The notes: generated from the sequence alone by a model not told the origin. A stretch of DNA of 51,531 nucleotides from Paracoccaceae bacterium (GCA_009773375.1 WRPH01000033.1:28845-80375), one strand, 5' to 3'; positions 42,411-50,915 are shown, counted from the first letter of the stretch. Translations and numbers: made by a program.

Positions 42411-43343
42411 TCACAATGGCTGTGGCCCGCGCAGCCGCACGATTTCCAAGGCAATCGCAGCCCCCAGCCGGGCGTTATTCAAAACGAGGGCGATATTGGA
42501 GGCCAGCGAGCGGCCCTCGGTCAGCTCCAGAATGCGGTCAAGCAGGAAGGGGGTGACCTCTTTCGCGGCGATGCCCTGGGCTTCGGCCTCGGCCAGCGCC
42601 TGTTCGATGGCGGGGTTGATTTCCTCGCGCGCAATTTCGGCATCCAGCGGGATCGGGTTGGCGACCAGCTGGCCACCGGGCAGGCCAAGCCGCGTGCGCA
42701 TCAATTGGGCGGCGGCGATGTCGGCCGCCGTATCCATCCGCAGCGGGGCTTTCAGGCCGGAGTCGCGCGACCAGAACGCCGGGAAGGCATCTTGGCCGTA
42801 GGCGATCACCGGCACGCCACGGGTTTCGAGATATTCCAGCGTTTTCGGCAGATCGAGGATGGCCTTGGCCCCGGCGGCGATTACCGTCACGGGGGTGTCG
42901 CCCAGTTCTGGCAGATCGGCGGAAATGTCGAACGAGGTATCGGCGCCGCGATGCACGCCGCCGATGCCGCCGGTGGCAAACACGTCGATCCCAGCCAGAT
43001 GCGCGCAGATCATCGTCGCGGCGACGGTGGTGGCGCCCATCTTGCCCTGGACCAGACAAGCGGCGAGGTCAGCGCGCGACAGTTTCATCACATGCTCGGC
43101 TTGCCCCAGCGCATCAAGTTGTGCGTCGGTCAGACCGATCAGGATCTTGCCGCCCATCACCGCGATGGTGGCCGGGGTTGCGCCGGCCTTACGCACCTCG
43201 GCCTCAACCGCGCGGGCGGCCTCGACGTTTTGCGGAAACGGCATGCCGTGGGTGATGATGGTGGATTCCAGCGCCACGATTGCGGTGCCTTTGGCGCGGG
43301 CTTCGGCCACTTCGGGCGCGTAGATCAGCAGATCCTGGGTCAC
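42411..43343 (-). CDS. psuG: Pseudouridine-5'-phosphate glycosidase
   Basis: The 310-residue enzyme splits pseudouridine monophosphate into uracil and ribose-5-phosphate. Family blocks ALESTIITHGMP (24-35), KMGATTVAATM and ATGGIGGVHRG are present. It starts with GTG at 43343, overlapping the psuK stop by four bases. With PsuK it forms the pseudouridine breakdown pair. Confidence 0.95.
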   Translation of the reverse strand: MTQDLLIYAPEVAEARAKGTAIVALESTIITHGMPFPQNVEAARAVEAEVRKAGATPATIAVMGGKILIGLTDAQLDALGQAEHVMKLSRADLAACLVQGKMGATTVAATMICAHLAGIDVFATGGIGGVHRGADTSFDISADLPELGDTPVTVIAAGAKAILDLPKTLEYLETRGVPVIAYGQDAFPAFWSRDSGLKAPLRMDTAADIAAAQLMRTRLGLPGGQLVANPIPLDAEIAREEINPAIEQALAEAEAQGIAAKEVTPFLLDRILELTEGRSLASNIALVLNNARLGAAIALEIVRLRGPQPL

Positions 43344-44230
43344 GATGCTTGTTCTCCTGAAACATAGATTGCGGCGGCGTGCAGGGCAGCGGCCAAGGCT
43401 TGTGGGCGGGTGTCGCCGCGCTGGTCGGCGACGACATGGGCGGCCATGAAGGTATCGCCTGCGCCGGTGATCCGTGTGACCATGACGGGCGGCGGGGTAT
43501 CGGTGATCACGCCAGCGCCTTGGGTGCCTTCAGCGCAGGCGCGGCCGCCATCGGTGACAAGAACGCGGGCAGCCCCACGCGCCAGCAAGGCCGTGGCGGC
43601 ATCGGCGGCGCTGTCAAAACGGGCTTTGCAGAGCAGTCCGGCCTCTTCCAGATTTACGTAAAGCGTGGCGCGCGGATGCGCGAGCAGGGGCAGCAGGCGT
43701 TCGGCCTTGCCGGGGCTGGCAGGGGCCACCCGCAGATCGGCGCGGGCAAACAGCGGCGAGGTGGCAATTTCCGACAGCAGCGCCACGGTCAGATTGCCGT
43801 CAAGGGCAACCAGACCTTGCCACGGCGCATCGGGGCTGCCCAAACGACCGTCGGCCATGGCGCGCAGGATCTTGTCGCCCGCAGCCTCCAGAGAATGCGC
43901 GTCGGCAATCGCGGCGATCAGGCCGTTTGCGCCTTCGATCGCCATATAACGGTCGGTCGGCAGGTCTTCCGAGCGATAGAGGTGGTCGGTGATCAGCCCC
44001 ATGCGCTGACAGGCGGTGACCAGTTCTTCGCCCTCGGCGTCACGCCCGACGGCGGACAGCAGCGCCGGGGTCATGCCAAAACGCGCCAGCGTCATGGCGA
44101 TATTCATCGCCACACCACCGGGCAGGCGGGTGATCCGCCCCGGCACGTCAGAGCCAAGCCGCATCGCAATCGACGAGCGACCGATAATGTCCCATAGAAT
44201 GGAACCGATACATAGGATATCCGGTGTCAT
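43340..44230 (-). CDS. psuK: PfkB-family kinase, probable pseudouridine kinase
   Basis: The 296-residue ribokinase-fold enzyme has an early glycine-rich PGGVAMNIAM segment and the ITGAGDTF anion-hole motif with the catalytic aspartate near the C-terminus. Its coupling to psuG (GTGA overlap) makes pseudouridine kinase the likely role. The ATG at 44230 is chosen because the much longer open frame upstream is antisense to rpsB and tsf. No clear ribosome-binding site is seen. Confidence 0.88.
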   Translation of the reverse strand: MTPDILCIGSILWDIIGRSSIAMRLGSDVPGRITRLPGGVAMNIAMTLARFGMTPALLSAVGRDAEGEELVTACQRMGLITDHLYRSEDLPTDRYMAIEGANGLIAAIADAHSLEAAGDKILRAMADGRLGSPDAPWQGLVALDGNLTVALLSEIATSPLFARADLRVAPASPGKAERLLPLLAHPRATLYVNLEEAGLLCKARFDSAADAATALLARGAARVLVTDGGRACAEGTQGAGVITDTPPPVMVTRITGAGDTFMAAHVVADQRGDTRPQALAAALHAAAIYVSGEQAS

Positions 44231-44341
44231 GCGCGTGGTTTGACGCAGAGCACCGCCGCACGCAAGCCGGGTTTTCCCGCCTAAACCGCGAATTTCCGGC
44301 GAAATTTGCGCGGGAAATCGGTTGGGCTGCGGGCAGGGGCC

Positions 44342-44488
44342 TTGCGGATTGCAAAGATAGCGTCTAAACGCGCCACACTTCACAGGCGAGGCTTGGGCTT
44401 TACGGGGAGAAATCCCGTATCGTCCGCCGGTTGGACCATCAGGTCTGAGACAGCTTCGCCGAGGATTGAAACCGGAAAAGGAAAAGAC
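44342..44488 (+). promoter_or_regulatory. rpsB promoter and structured leader
   Basis: TTGCGG (44342-44347), 17 bases, TAAACG (44365-44370) is a plausible promoter. The leader of about 110 bases then holds the hairpin TACGGG / CCCGTA (44401-44406 / 44414-44419) and a short GTCC / GGAC stem (44422-44436). Leaders of rpsB often carry an S2-binding autoregulatory structure; that role here is inference. Confidence 0.4.
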
Positions 44489-45247
44489 ATGGCTCTTCCC
44501 GAGTTCTCCATGCGCCAGCTGCTGGAAGCAGGCGTTCACTACGGCCACCAGACCGCACGCTGGAACCCCAAAATGGGCCCGTATATCTACGGCGACCGCA
44601 ATGGCATCCATATTCTTGACCTGACGCAAACCGTTCCGATGCTGGATGCAGCCTTGAAACTGGTGCGTGATACCGTTGCCAAGGGCGGCCGTATCCTGTT
44701 CGTCGGCACCAAGCGTCAGGCGCAAAAGCCGATCGCTGAAGCAGCCGAGCGTTGCGCGCAGTTCTACATGAACCACCGCTGGCTGGGCGGCACGCTGACC
44801 AACTGGAAAACCGTTTCCCAGTCGATCCAGCGTCTGAAGCAGATTGACGAACTCTTGGGCGCAGGCGGCGAAGGCCTGACCAAGAAAGAGCGCCTGATGA
44901 TGGAACGCGACCAGTCCAAGCTGCAGGCCAGCTTGGGCGGCATCCGCGAAATGGGCGGCACCCCGGACCTGATCTTCGTCATTGACGTGGGCAAGGAAGA
45001 TCTGGCGATCCTCGAAGCGCAAAAGCTGGGCATCCCGGTGGTTGGCGTGGTGGATACCAACAACTCGCCCAAAGGCGTGGATTATGTGATCCCCGGCAAC
45101 GACGACGCGGCACGCGCCATTCAGCTGTATTGCGAACTGATCGCCAAAGCAGCGCTGGACGGCATGTCGGCTCAGATGGGTGCGGCTGGCATCGATCTGG
45201 GCGCGCTGGAAACCGCTCCGGAAGAAGAAGCTATCGCTGAGGCCTGA
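44489..45247 (+). CDS. rpsB: Ribosomal protein S2
   Basis: The 252-residue protein has the typical S2 start ([20 protein letters not shown]) and blocks [12 protein letters not shown] and [11 protein letters not shown]. It ends with an acidic tail, [21 protein letters not shown] precedes the ATG. An in-frame extension upstream lies in the leader and is not coding. It is in an operon with tsf, as in nearly all bacteria. Confidence 0.98.
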   Translation: MALPEFSMRQLLEAGVHYGHQTARWNPKMGPYIYGDRNGIHILDLTQTVPMLDAALKLVRDTVAKGGRILFVGTKRQAQKPIAEAAERCAQFYMNHRWLGGTLTNWKTVSQSIQRLKQIDELLGAGGEGLTKKERLMMERDQSKLQASLGGIREMGGTPDLIFVIDVGKEDLAILEAQKLGIPVVGVVDTNNSPKGVDYVIPGNDDAARAIQLYCELIAKAALDGMSAQMGAAGIDLGALETAPEEEAIAEA

Positions 45248-45270
45248 TCTGGCTGTCACGATTCGTTTAA

Positions 45271-45295
45271 CCGGCGGGGATATAAACCCCGCCGG
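45271..45295 (+). promoter_or_regulatory. Hairpin between rpsB and tsf
   Basis: CCGGCGGGG (45271-45279), 7-base loop, CCCCGCCGG (45287-45295), followed by ACTCATTTCTT. This is the position of a partial terminator that would set the rpsB to tsf ratio. Confidence 0.6.
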
Positions 45296-45325
45296 ACTCA
45301 TTTCTTGAATTTCAGGAGACTGAAC

Positions 45326-46234
45326 ATGACCGTCACCGCAGCAATGGTGAAAGAACTGCGCGAATCGACCGGCGCAGGCATGATGGACGCGAAGAAAGCC
45401 CTCGTTGAAAACGACGGCAACATGGAAGCCGCCGTCGATTGGCTGCGCACCAAGGGTCTGGCGAAAGCCGCCAAGAAAGCCGACCGCGTTGCCGCCGAAG
45501 GTCTGGTGGGCGTGGCTGTTTCGGATGGCCGTGGCGTTGCTGTCGAGATCAACTCGGAAACCGACTTCGTAGCCAAGAACGCCGATTTCCAGGCGCTTGT
45601 GCGCGAAGTGGCGAAAGTTGCGCTGCAGACCGGCGACTCGGTTGAAGTGGTCAAGGCCGCTGATCTGAACGGCAAGACCGTTGATGAAGTGGTGCAGGAA
45701 ACCATCGCCCGCATCGGCGAAAACATGACCTTCCGCCGCCTGCACGTTCTGGAGGGCGACACGGTGGTGTCCTATGTCCACAACTCGGCTGCTGATGGCA
45801 TGGGCAAGATCGGCGTGCTGGTTGCGCTGAACGGCCCGAAGGACAAGGCCGAAGCGATTGGCAAGCAGTTCGCCATGCACATCGCCGCGACCTCGCCGCT
45901 GTCGCTGTCGGAAGCCACGCTGGACCCGGTTGTGGTAGAGCGTGAACTGGCCGTGCAAACCGCCAAGGCGCTGGAAGAAAACGCAAGCTCCGCCAAGCCG
46001 AAGCCGGATGCGGTGATCCACAACAACATCATTCCGGGTCGGATGAAGCGTTTCCTGTCGGAAAACACCCTGCTGGGTCAGGCTTTCGTGATCAACCCCG
46101 ACCTGACGGTCGAGGCGGCCGCGAAAGAAGCTGGCGTTGAGATCACCGGCTATGCCCGCGTCGCTGTTGGCGAAGGCATCGAGAAAAAAGAAGAAGATTT
46201 CGCCGCCGAAGTCGCCAAGATGGTGCAGGGCTGA
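45326..46234 (+). CDS. tsf: Elongation factor Ts
   Basis: The 302-residue nucleotide exchange factor for EF-Tu starts with [20 protein letters not shown], the TS-N domain, and has the ETDFVAKN motif. The ATG at 45326 follows CAGGAGA by a normal distance. It ends 24 bases before a strong terminator. Confidence 0.98.
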   Translation: MTVTAAMVKELRESTGAGMMDAKKALVENDGNMEAAVDWLRTKGLAKAAKKADRVAAEGLVGVAVSDGRGVAVEINSETDFVAKNADFQALVREVAKVALQTGDSVEVVKAADLNGKTVDEVVQETIARIGENMTFRRLHVLEGDTVVSYVHNSAADGMGKIGVLVALNGPKDKAEAIGKQFAMHIAATSPLSLSEATLDPVVVERELAVQTAKALEENASSAKPKPDAVIHNNIIPGRMKRFLSENTLLGQAFVINPDLTVEAAAKEAGVEITGYARVAVGEGIEKKEEDFAAEVAKMVQG

Positions 46235-46258
46235 TCTTTTCTGCGAGTGCAGGGCAGG

Positions 46259-46284
46259 GGGCGGGTGGCAACACCCGCCCTTTT
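46259..46284 (+). terminator. Rho-independent terminator after tsf
   Basis: GGGCGGGTG (46259-46267), GNRA tetraloop GCAA, CACCCGCCC (46272-46280), then TTTT. Confidence 0.9.
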
Positions 46285-46311
46285 GCTTTGTGCGGTTGCA
46301 AGCGTGGACAT

Positions 46312-46346
46312 AAAAAAGGCGGTGCGGCTCTGGGGGCCACACCGCC
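46312..46346 (-). terminator. Minus-strand terminator 220 bases beyond the LuxR gene
   Basis: On the minus strand, GGCGGTGTGGC (46346-46336) pairs with GCCGCACCGCC (46328-46318) with one mismatch, followed by six T (46317-46312). Confidence 0.8.
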
Positions 46347-46538
46347 AACGCCACACCACGGGGATGAGGAAGGGCGCATCACAAAAGCGACCGGACGAAA
46401 TTGCGTCCAACCGCGAACAGGAAGGCGGGAAAAGCCTTCAAAGCGCTGCGGGCGCGCCCTACCTGAAAATGCAAGCCAAGCACTGCCCACGATTCCAAAG
46501 CCGAAGCCTTTACTCACGGAACGATTGCAGCGTCGCAC

Positions 46539-46553
46539 TTTCCCTTAGGGAAA
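46539..46553. repeat. Perfect 15-base dyad near the LuxR gene end
   Basis: TTTCCCT-T-AGGGAAA, arms of seven bases around one T, 16 bases before the LuxR stop on the plus-strand map. The size and symmetry suit a regulator site; no promoter is obvious beside it. Confidence 0.5.
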
Positions 46554-46569
46554 CATAGTCAGGGATTCC

Positions 46570-47358
46570 CTACCTTGCGGCCAAGCCCGCTGCTGCATCG
46601 AGTGGATTTCGTTGAAATATCAGGTTCATAAGCGTGGCTTTTGCCACTGCCTGCGCGGTGGTGTCCACTGCCAGAGCCTCTCGCGTCAGCCGCAGATGCT
46701 TTTCCACCATCGCCGCCGAAACCCCCATCAGCAGAGCCACATCCTGCGTGGTCTTGCCATCAGCGACCCACTCCAACGCCTCGCGCTGGCGGGTGGTCAA
46801 GGCGCGGCGGCGGCTGGCAAACGGCAGTTGGATCAGCCTGAGGTGCAGCATATGCGCCACCGACAACAGCTCGTCATGATGGTCGGCGAAAATCCGGTCG
46901 ACCGCCTCAGCATCCAGACCGGGATCGGCGATCAGCCCCATCGCGCCCTTGGCGCGGGTAGAGGTTTCGGGAAAGCTGATCGAAATGCCTGCCACGATGC
47001 CCATCGCAGCGTTTTGCTTGACCGTTTCCGCCTCTTCCGGGCTGAGTTTTCCGGCCAGAAACGCTTCGCGCACCCAAGCCCAGGTGCAGGCGCCCTCGTT
47101 CTGTTGCGCCCAGCGAAACGCCGGGGTCTTGGCGTAAAAGCCGTTGCGGAAATACGCGGTGGCATAGGCCTCGCTGCTCGAGGTCAGAAACAGCGCGTCG
47201 TCGGGGTCGCCAATGCTGCGAGAACCGCGAAACCGGGTGAAGCCATAGTTCACCCGCGCAAAACCGATGCTGGCAAAATAACCCTGCGCCAGCGCCCAAA
47301 CCTGCTGCGCGCTGCTGCCTTCAGCAATCTGCACCAGCAAAGAGAAAATCTTTGTCAT
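46570..47358 (-). CDS. LuxR-family regulator (solo)
   Basis: The 262-residue protein joins an autoinducer-binding-type domain with a C-terminal LuxR helix-turn-helix (LTTRQREALEWVADGKTTQD, then GVSAAMVEKHLRLTREAL). Aligned by eye to TraR, Y69, P79 and W93 match the conserved Y61, P71 and W85, but the signal-binding D70 is T78 and W57 is Y65. No LuxI synthase is nearby. It probably senses something other than a standard acyl-homoserine lactone. The ATG at 47358 has AGGG six bases upstream. It is divergent from the FAD oxidoreductase gene. Confidence 0.87.
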   Translation of the reverse strand: MTKIFSLLVQIAEGSSAQQVWALAQGYFASIGFARVNYGFTRFRGSRSIGDPDDALFLTSSSEAYATAYFRNGFYAKTPAFRWAQQNEGACTWAWVREAFLAGKLSPEEAETVKQNAAMGIVAGISISFPETSTRAKGAMGLIADPGLDAEAVDRIFADHHDELLSVAHMLHLRLIQLPFASRRRALTTRQREALEWVADGKTTQDVALLMGVSAAMVEKHLRLTREALAVDTTAQAVAKATLMNLIFQRNPLDAAAGLAAR

Positions 47359-47470
47359 GGTCATCCCTGTAGCCTGCCGTGCCAATAGACGGCGGGTTGT
47401 CCCTCATCCCGAATTTGATCATACTCAGGGAAAGGCTTCGGAGTCGAGGCCATCAAGCATGAGGACGGCG

Positions 47471-48652
47471 ATGACGAAGATGCAGGCAGATGTGGTGGTG
47501 ATCGGTGGCGCGGTGATGGGTGCGTCTTGCGCCTATTGGCTGACGCGGATGAGCCCCGGCTTGCAAGTGATTGTTGTTGAACGTGATACCAGCTTTGCCA
47601 GATCTTCCACCGCGTTGTCTGTGGCCTCGATCCGGCAGCAGTTCAGCACCGAGGTCAACGTGGCGATCTCGCGCTTTGGCATCGGGTTTATCCGGGATTT
47701 TCAGCAAAGCCTTGGGGTTGATGTTGGCGTCGGTTCGCTGGGGTTGAAGGAAAACGGCTATCTGTTTCTGGCGCATTCGCCCGAGGGTGCCGGGCAGTTG
47801 CGCGATCTGGCAGACATGCAAAATCGGCTGGGCGCCGCAACCGAGGTCTGGAGCCCGGCAGAAACGCAGGCGCGATTTCCTTGGTTACAGGTCGATGATC
47901 TGACCGCCGCCAGCTTCGGGCTGCGTGATGAGGGCTGGTTTGATAACATGGGGCTGCTGGCTGGTTTCCGTGCTGCCGCCAAAGCGCAAGGCGCGCGGTT
48001 CATCACCGATGAGGTCGTGGGCGTGCGGGTGGAAGCCGGCAAAGTGACCGGGGTGGACCTGGGGCAGGGCGGCTTCATCGCCTGCCCGGTGGCCGTGAAC
48101 GCGGCTGGCACGCGCGCGGCGGTTGTGGCGCGGATGGCGGGCCTGGATCTGCCGGTCGAGCCACGCAAACGTACGGTTTTCGTCGTCGATGCGCCGAATG
48201 CCCGCCACCCGGACGCGCCGTTGCTGATCGACAGCGGTTTTTACATGCGACCCGAACAGAACCATTGGATCATCGCCACCGTGCCGCAAGACGATGGTCC
48301 TTGCGCGGTGGATGATTTTGAACCCGATCTGAACTTGTTCGAGGATGTGATCTGGGAGCAAGCCTACAACCGCGCGCCGGGCTTTGACGCGGTCAAGGTG
48401 GTGCGGCACTGGGTCGGGCACTATGCCTATAACACCTTGGATCAAAACGCGATTCTGGGTCCGCACCCGGATCTGCCGTCGCTGTTCTTCATGAACGGCT
48501 TCTCTGGTCACGGCCTGCAGCAATCGCCCGCGATTGGCCGTGGCATAGCCGAGCATATCCTGACGGGCGGCTGGCAGAGCCTTGATCTTTCCGACCTGTC
48601 GATTGATCGCGTACTGAAAGGCAAGCCCTTCATGGAGCTGGCCATTGTATAG
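47471..48652 (+). CDS. FAD-dependent oxidoreductase (DAO/glycine oxidase family)
   Basis: The 393-residue protein has an N-terminal FAD-binding VVVIGGAVMGASCAYWL and a C-terminal block FFMNGFSGHGLQQSPAIGR typical of the DAO family (sarcosine oxidase, D-amino-acid dehydrogenase, FOXRED1 group). It oxidises an amino or imino acid; the exact substrate is unknown. The start at 47471 has GAGGA five to six bases upstream, better than the ATG at 47459. It is divergent from the LuxR gene, 112 bases apart, so that regulator may control it. Confidence 0.87.
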   Translation: MTKMQADVVVIGGAVMGASCAYWLTRMSPGLQVIVVERDTSFARSSTALSVASIRQQFSTEVNVAISRFGIGFIRDFQQSLGVDVGVGSLGLKENGYLFLAHSPEGAGQLRDLADMQNRLGAATEVWSPAETQARFPWLQVDDLTAASFGLRDEGWFDNMGLLAGFRAAAKAQGARFITDEVVGVRVEAGKVTGVDLGQGGFIACPVAVNAAGTRAAVVARMAGLDLPVEPRKRTVFVVDAPNARHPDAPLLIDSGFYMRPEQNHWIIATVPQDDGPCAVDDFEPDLNLFEDVIWEQAYNRAPGFDAVKVVRHWVGHYAYNTLDQNAILGPHPDLPSLFFMNGFSGHGLQQSPAIGRGIAEHILTGGWQSLDLSDLSIDRVLKGKPFMELAIV

Positions 48653-48678
48653 AAAAATCAGGCCATTGCGGCCTGATC
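48653..48678 (-). terminator. Terminator of rpe
   Basis: On the minus strand, ATCAGGCC (48677-48670), loop GCAAT, GGCCTGAT (48664-48657), then a T run. It lies between convergent rpe and the oxidoreductase gene. Confidence 0.85.
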
Positions 48679-48691
48679 TTGATCTGCGATC

Positions 48692-49381
48692 TTAAGCGGC
48701 GGCTTCGGCTGCAGCCCGGATTGCGGCGATGTTGATGCCGTAGGGCGCAGGATTATCCACCGAACCACCCTTGAACACCGCAGAGCCTGCCACCAGCACA
48801 TCCGCACCGGCTGCCACCACCAAGGGGGCGGTTTCAACGGTGACACCGCCATCAATCTCAATGTGGATCGGGCGATCACCGATCATCTTGCGCAAGGAAC
48901 GCACCTTATCCACCTGAGAATGAATGAATTTCTGCCCACCAAAGCCCGGATTCACCGTCATCACGCAGATAAGGTCAACCATATCCAGCAAATGTGCGAC
49001 GGCATCAATACCGGTGCCGGGATTGATCGCAAGACCAGCCTTTTTTCCTGTGTTCCGAATGGCTTGCAAGGTGCGATGGATGTGTGGGCCAGCCTCGATA
49101 TGCGCCGAGATCACATCGGCACCGGCCTTGGCGAAGGCCTCGATATAGGCATCCACCGGCGTGATCATCAGATGCACATCCATTACGCCCTTGATATGCG
49201 GCCGGATCGCGGCACAGGTCGCAGGCCCAAAGGTGATGTTCGGCACGAAATGCCCATCCATCACATCAACATGCACCCAATCCGCGCCTTGCGCTTCGAT
49301 GGCGCGGCATTCAGCACCAAAATTGGCGAAATCCGCCGACAGGATCGAAGGCGCGATTTTGATCTGGCGCGAGAAGGTCAT
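48692..49381 (-). CDS. rpe: Ribulose-phosphate 3-epimerase
   Basis: The 229-residue TIM-barrel enzyme interconverts ribulose-5-phosphate and xylulose-5-phosphate. APSILSADFANFG (10-22), VDVMDGHFVPNITFGP (about 37-52), VMTVNPGFGGQKF and EIDGGV are all present. The start at 49381 gives the standard N-terminus. It is the last host gene before the phage-derived segment. Confidence 0.96.
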   Translation of the reverse strand: MTFSRQIKIAPSILSADFANFGAECRAIEAQGADWVHVDVMDGHFVPNITFGPATCAAIRPHIKGVMDVHLMITPVDAYIEAFAKAGADVISAHIEAGPHIHRTLQAIRNTGKKAGLAINPGTGIDAVAHLLDMVDLICVMTVNPGFGGQKFIHSQVDKVRSLRKMIGDRPIHIEIDGGVTVETAPLVVAAGADVLVAGSAVFKGGSVDNPAPYGINIAAIRAAAEAAA

Positions 49382-49468
49382 GGGGCACACTCCATTGTGG
49401 CAAAAGCCTTGCATATAGCTCTATATCGCGTTTGCTTGTGTGGGGTCCAGCCGTGTTGATTGCCGTAA

Positions 49469-49496
49469 GAATTACATAATATTGATTATGAGACTC
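49469..49496. other. dif-like XerCD recombination site
   Basis: GAATTACATAA (XerC-type arm, 49469-49479), TATTGA (6-base core, 49480-49485), TTATGAGACTC (XerD-type arm, 49486-49496). The CATAA-N6-TTATG core matches the general dif pattern, while the outer bases are divergent. It lies directly before the microvirus genes, and temperate microviruses integrate at dif sites using the host XerCD. It may be the left junction of the provirus. Confidence 0.55.
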
Positions 49497-49568
49497 TCTA
49501 TCATTGCAGGTTGAATCTTCTTCTGAACTTCTGGTCAAGCCCGCTCTTGGGCTTCTGGAGTTCTATCT

Positions 49569-49688
49569 ATGGCAAAACGTGTTTGGAGTGATCCCCTGCT
49601 TCGGCTGGTGGTCCTCGTGGTGTCCGCGCTTGTCGCGCTGACCCTCGGTGACGATCCCTTGGCGGTCTGTTCGGCGGTTCCGCTGTGA
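49569..49688 (+). CDS. Small membrane peptide of the microvirus segment
   Basis: The 39-residue peptide MAKRVWSDPLLRLVVLVVSA... has one predicted membrane segment at about 9-27. GGAG lies eight bases before the ATG. Its stop overlaps the GTG start of the next gene (GTGA). I do not recognise the family; a lysis-type or membrane-associated phage peptide is possible. Confidence 0.5.
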   Translation: MAKRVWSDPLLRLVVLVVSALVALTLGDDPLAVCSAVPL

Positions 49689-49924
49689 CAGATCGCGAAC
49701 CTCTTGCGACGTATGAACAAGCCGTCTGGCGGCTGGTTCAATTTTCGGCGGCTGGAAAGTCCGTCGAACAAACCGACTTGGCTACCCAAGTCGTCGCTGA
49801 TCTCTTTTGGTTCTCTGAATCAAAGGTTCGGCATGACGTGTCCAAGGGGCTTCGCTCTCTTGGCGCTTCGTCTGCGCCCCGCCGCCCTCGGTCGCAGCGC
49901 GCATCCTTCGCGGGGGCGTTCTGA
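49685..49924 (+). CDS. Small microvirus protein, unknown
   Basis: The 79-residue protein starts with GTG at 49685, overlapping the previous stop, and its TGA overlaps the VP2 ATG by one base (TGATG). The C-terminus is rich in Arg, Ser and Pro. It sits where microviruses encode small scaffolding or accessory proteins; no function is assigned. Confidence 0.5.
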   Translation: MTDREPLATYEQAVWRLVQFSAAGKSVEQTDLATQVVADLFWFSESKVRHDVSKGLRSLGASSAPRRPRSQRASFAGAF

Positions 49925-50817
49925 TGCTCCCGGCACTCATTGGTGCGGGGGCATCGCTTCTCGGCGGCATCTTGGGCCGCAATTCGGAACGCAAGGCTAT
50001 TGCCGCGCAAAACGAATATAACAATCCCGCCAATATCCGGGCTCGTGCTGAGGCTGCGGGTTTCAATCCGCTGCTGTTCGTCGGTCCGGGTGTTGGCAAC
50101 CAAATGGCAACTGGCGGCTCTAACTATATGGGGTCCGCCATTGCCGACGCTGGCTTGATGCTCTCTGAGGCACTTGCCAAGCGTCAAGACCTCCGCAAAC
50201 TGGATCAGCTGAAAGACCAAAATCAAAAGCTGAACCAGCAAGTCACCGACTTGACAATCCGCCCGAAGTTCGGCGGAATCTACTCGCAGCGTGAGGCTAT
50301 TCCCTCAAAGTCCGCTGCGCTTGGGGGTTCGCGTGGGTCTTCTGTTTCGTCTGTGGTGGCGGCTGACGCTTCTGGGCGTTCTGCTGCTGGCTCTGTCGGT
50401 GTTTCTGGACCCGATGTTCGGCCTTTAGCCGATAGTCTTCCAGTCGATACTCGGCGGAAAGTCGACAACCAAGACCTTAAAACCTCGGCGGGTTTTATGG
50501 TCACGGATAACCCTAACTTGCCGTTTCCGATCTATCATCCGACTCTTGACGGCGATGAGGCGTTGCAGTGGTACGATTGGCCTACGCTTGCGCTGAACTA
50601 TGCGGGCAGCGCCGCTTATGATGCATATCAGAAGCGAGAGAAGCGCAATGCGCCTCCGCCGCGTAATCCGGCGGGCGTCCTTGCTGGTAAGCGGCCTGCG
50701 TTTCCCGTAGGTTATCGGGGAAAGCTCCCAAACGAGATTAGCCTCCAACAGGCTTATCGTATGCGCTTCGGCGAATGGGGTCGTCCCCATTTTGGGCCAT
50801 TGGGCAAACTCAAATGA
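49924..50817 (+). CDS. Microvirus VP2-like DNA pilot (minor spike) protein
   Basis: The 297-residue protein has a glycine-zipper N-terminus (ALIGAGASLLGGILG, 4-18), the NPANIRARAEAAGFNPLLF segment (35-53) characteristic of microvirus VP2, and a Gln/Lys-rich helix at about 88-112 that may form a coiled coil. In the virion it forms the conduit for DNA delivery. It overlaps the previous and next genes. It appears full length. Confidence 0.82.
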   Translation: MLPALIGAGASLLGGILGRNSERKAIAAQNEYNNPANIRARAEAAGFNPLLFVGPGVGNQMATGGSNYMGSAIADAGLMLSEALAKRQDLRKLDQLKDQNQKLNQQVTDLTIRPKFGGIYSQREAIPSKSAALGGSRGSSVSSVVAADASGRSAAGSVGVSGPDVRPLADSLPVDTRRKVDNQDLKTSAGFMVTDNPNLPFPIYHPTLDGDEALQWYDWPTLALNYAGSAAYDAYQKREKRNAPPPRNPAGVLAGKRPAFPVGYRGKLPNEISLQQAYRMRFGEWGRPHFGPLGKLK

Positions 50818-50915
50818 GCAAGCGTAAACCCTGCGCCGCGTGTGCTAAACGTCGGGCGGCTCTCAAGCTGGCCGCTAAAAAACTTGTCATTAAAATCAGA
50901 GGAAAACTCAAATGA
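50814..50915 (+). CDS. Small basic DNA-packaging protein (J-like)
   Basis: The 33-residue peptide MSKRKPCAACAKRRAALKLA... has 13 Lys or Arg and a CAAC pair. It overlaps the VP2 stop by four bases and the capsid start by four bases (ATGA both times). Microviruses encode such basic peptides to bind the packaged ssDNA. Gene order and composition support the call; sequence similarity cannot be tested here. Confidence 0.6.
   Translation: MSKRKPCAACAKRRAALKLAAKKLVIKIRGKLK

Larger units (their letters stand above)
46285..46569. other. Non-coding region downstream of the LuxR gene
   Basis: The gap between the tsf and LuxR-gene stops (46235-46569, 335 bases) holds no credible gene. After the tsf terminator there is a minus-strand terminator at 46312-46346, a long low-structure stretch, and a perfect dyad at 46539-46553 next to the LuxR stop. 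The LuxR transcript may carry a 3' region of about 220-250 bases, or a separate minus-strand RNA may be made here. Confidence 0.5.

Noticed and set aside
44231..46354. Very long minus-strand frame continuing upstream of psuK, opposite rpsB and tsf
   Set aside because: The sequence is antisense to two highly conserved genes and reads as low-complexity His/Gly/Arg-rich text; only the 296 residues from 44230 down form a recognisable kinase.
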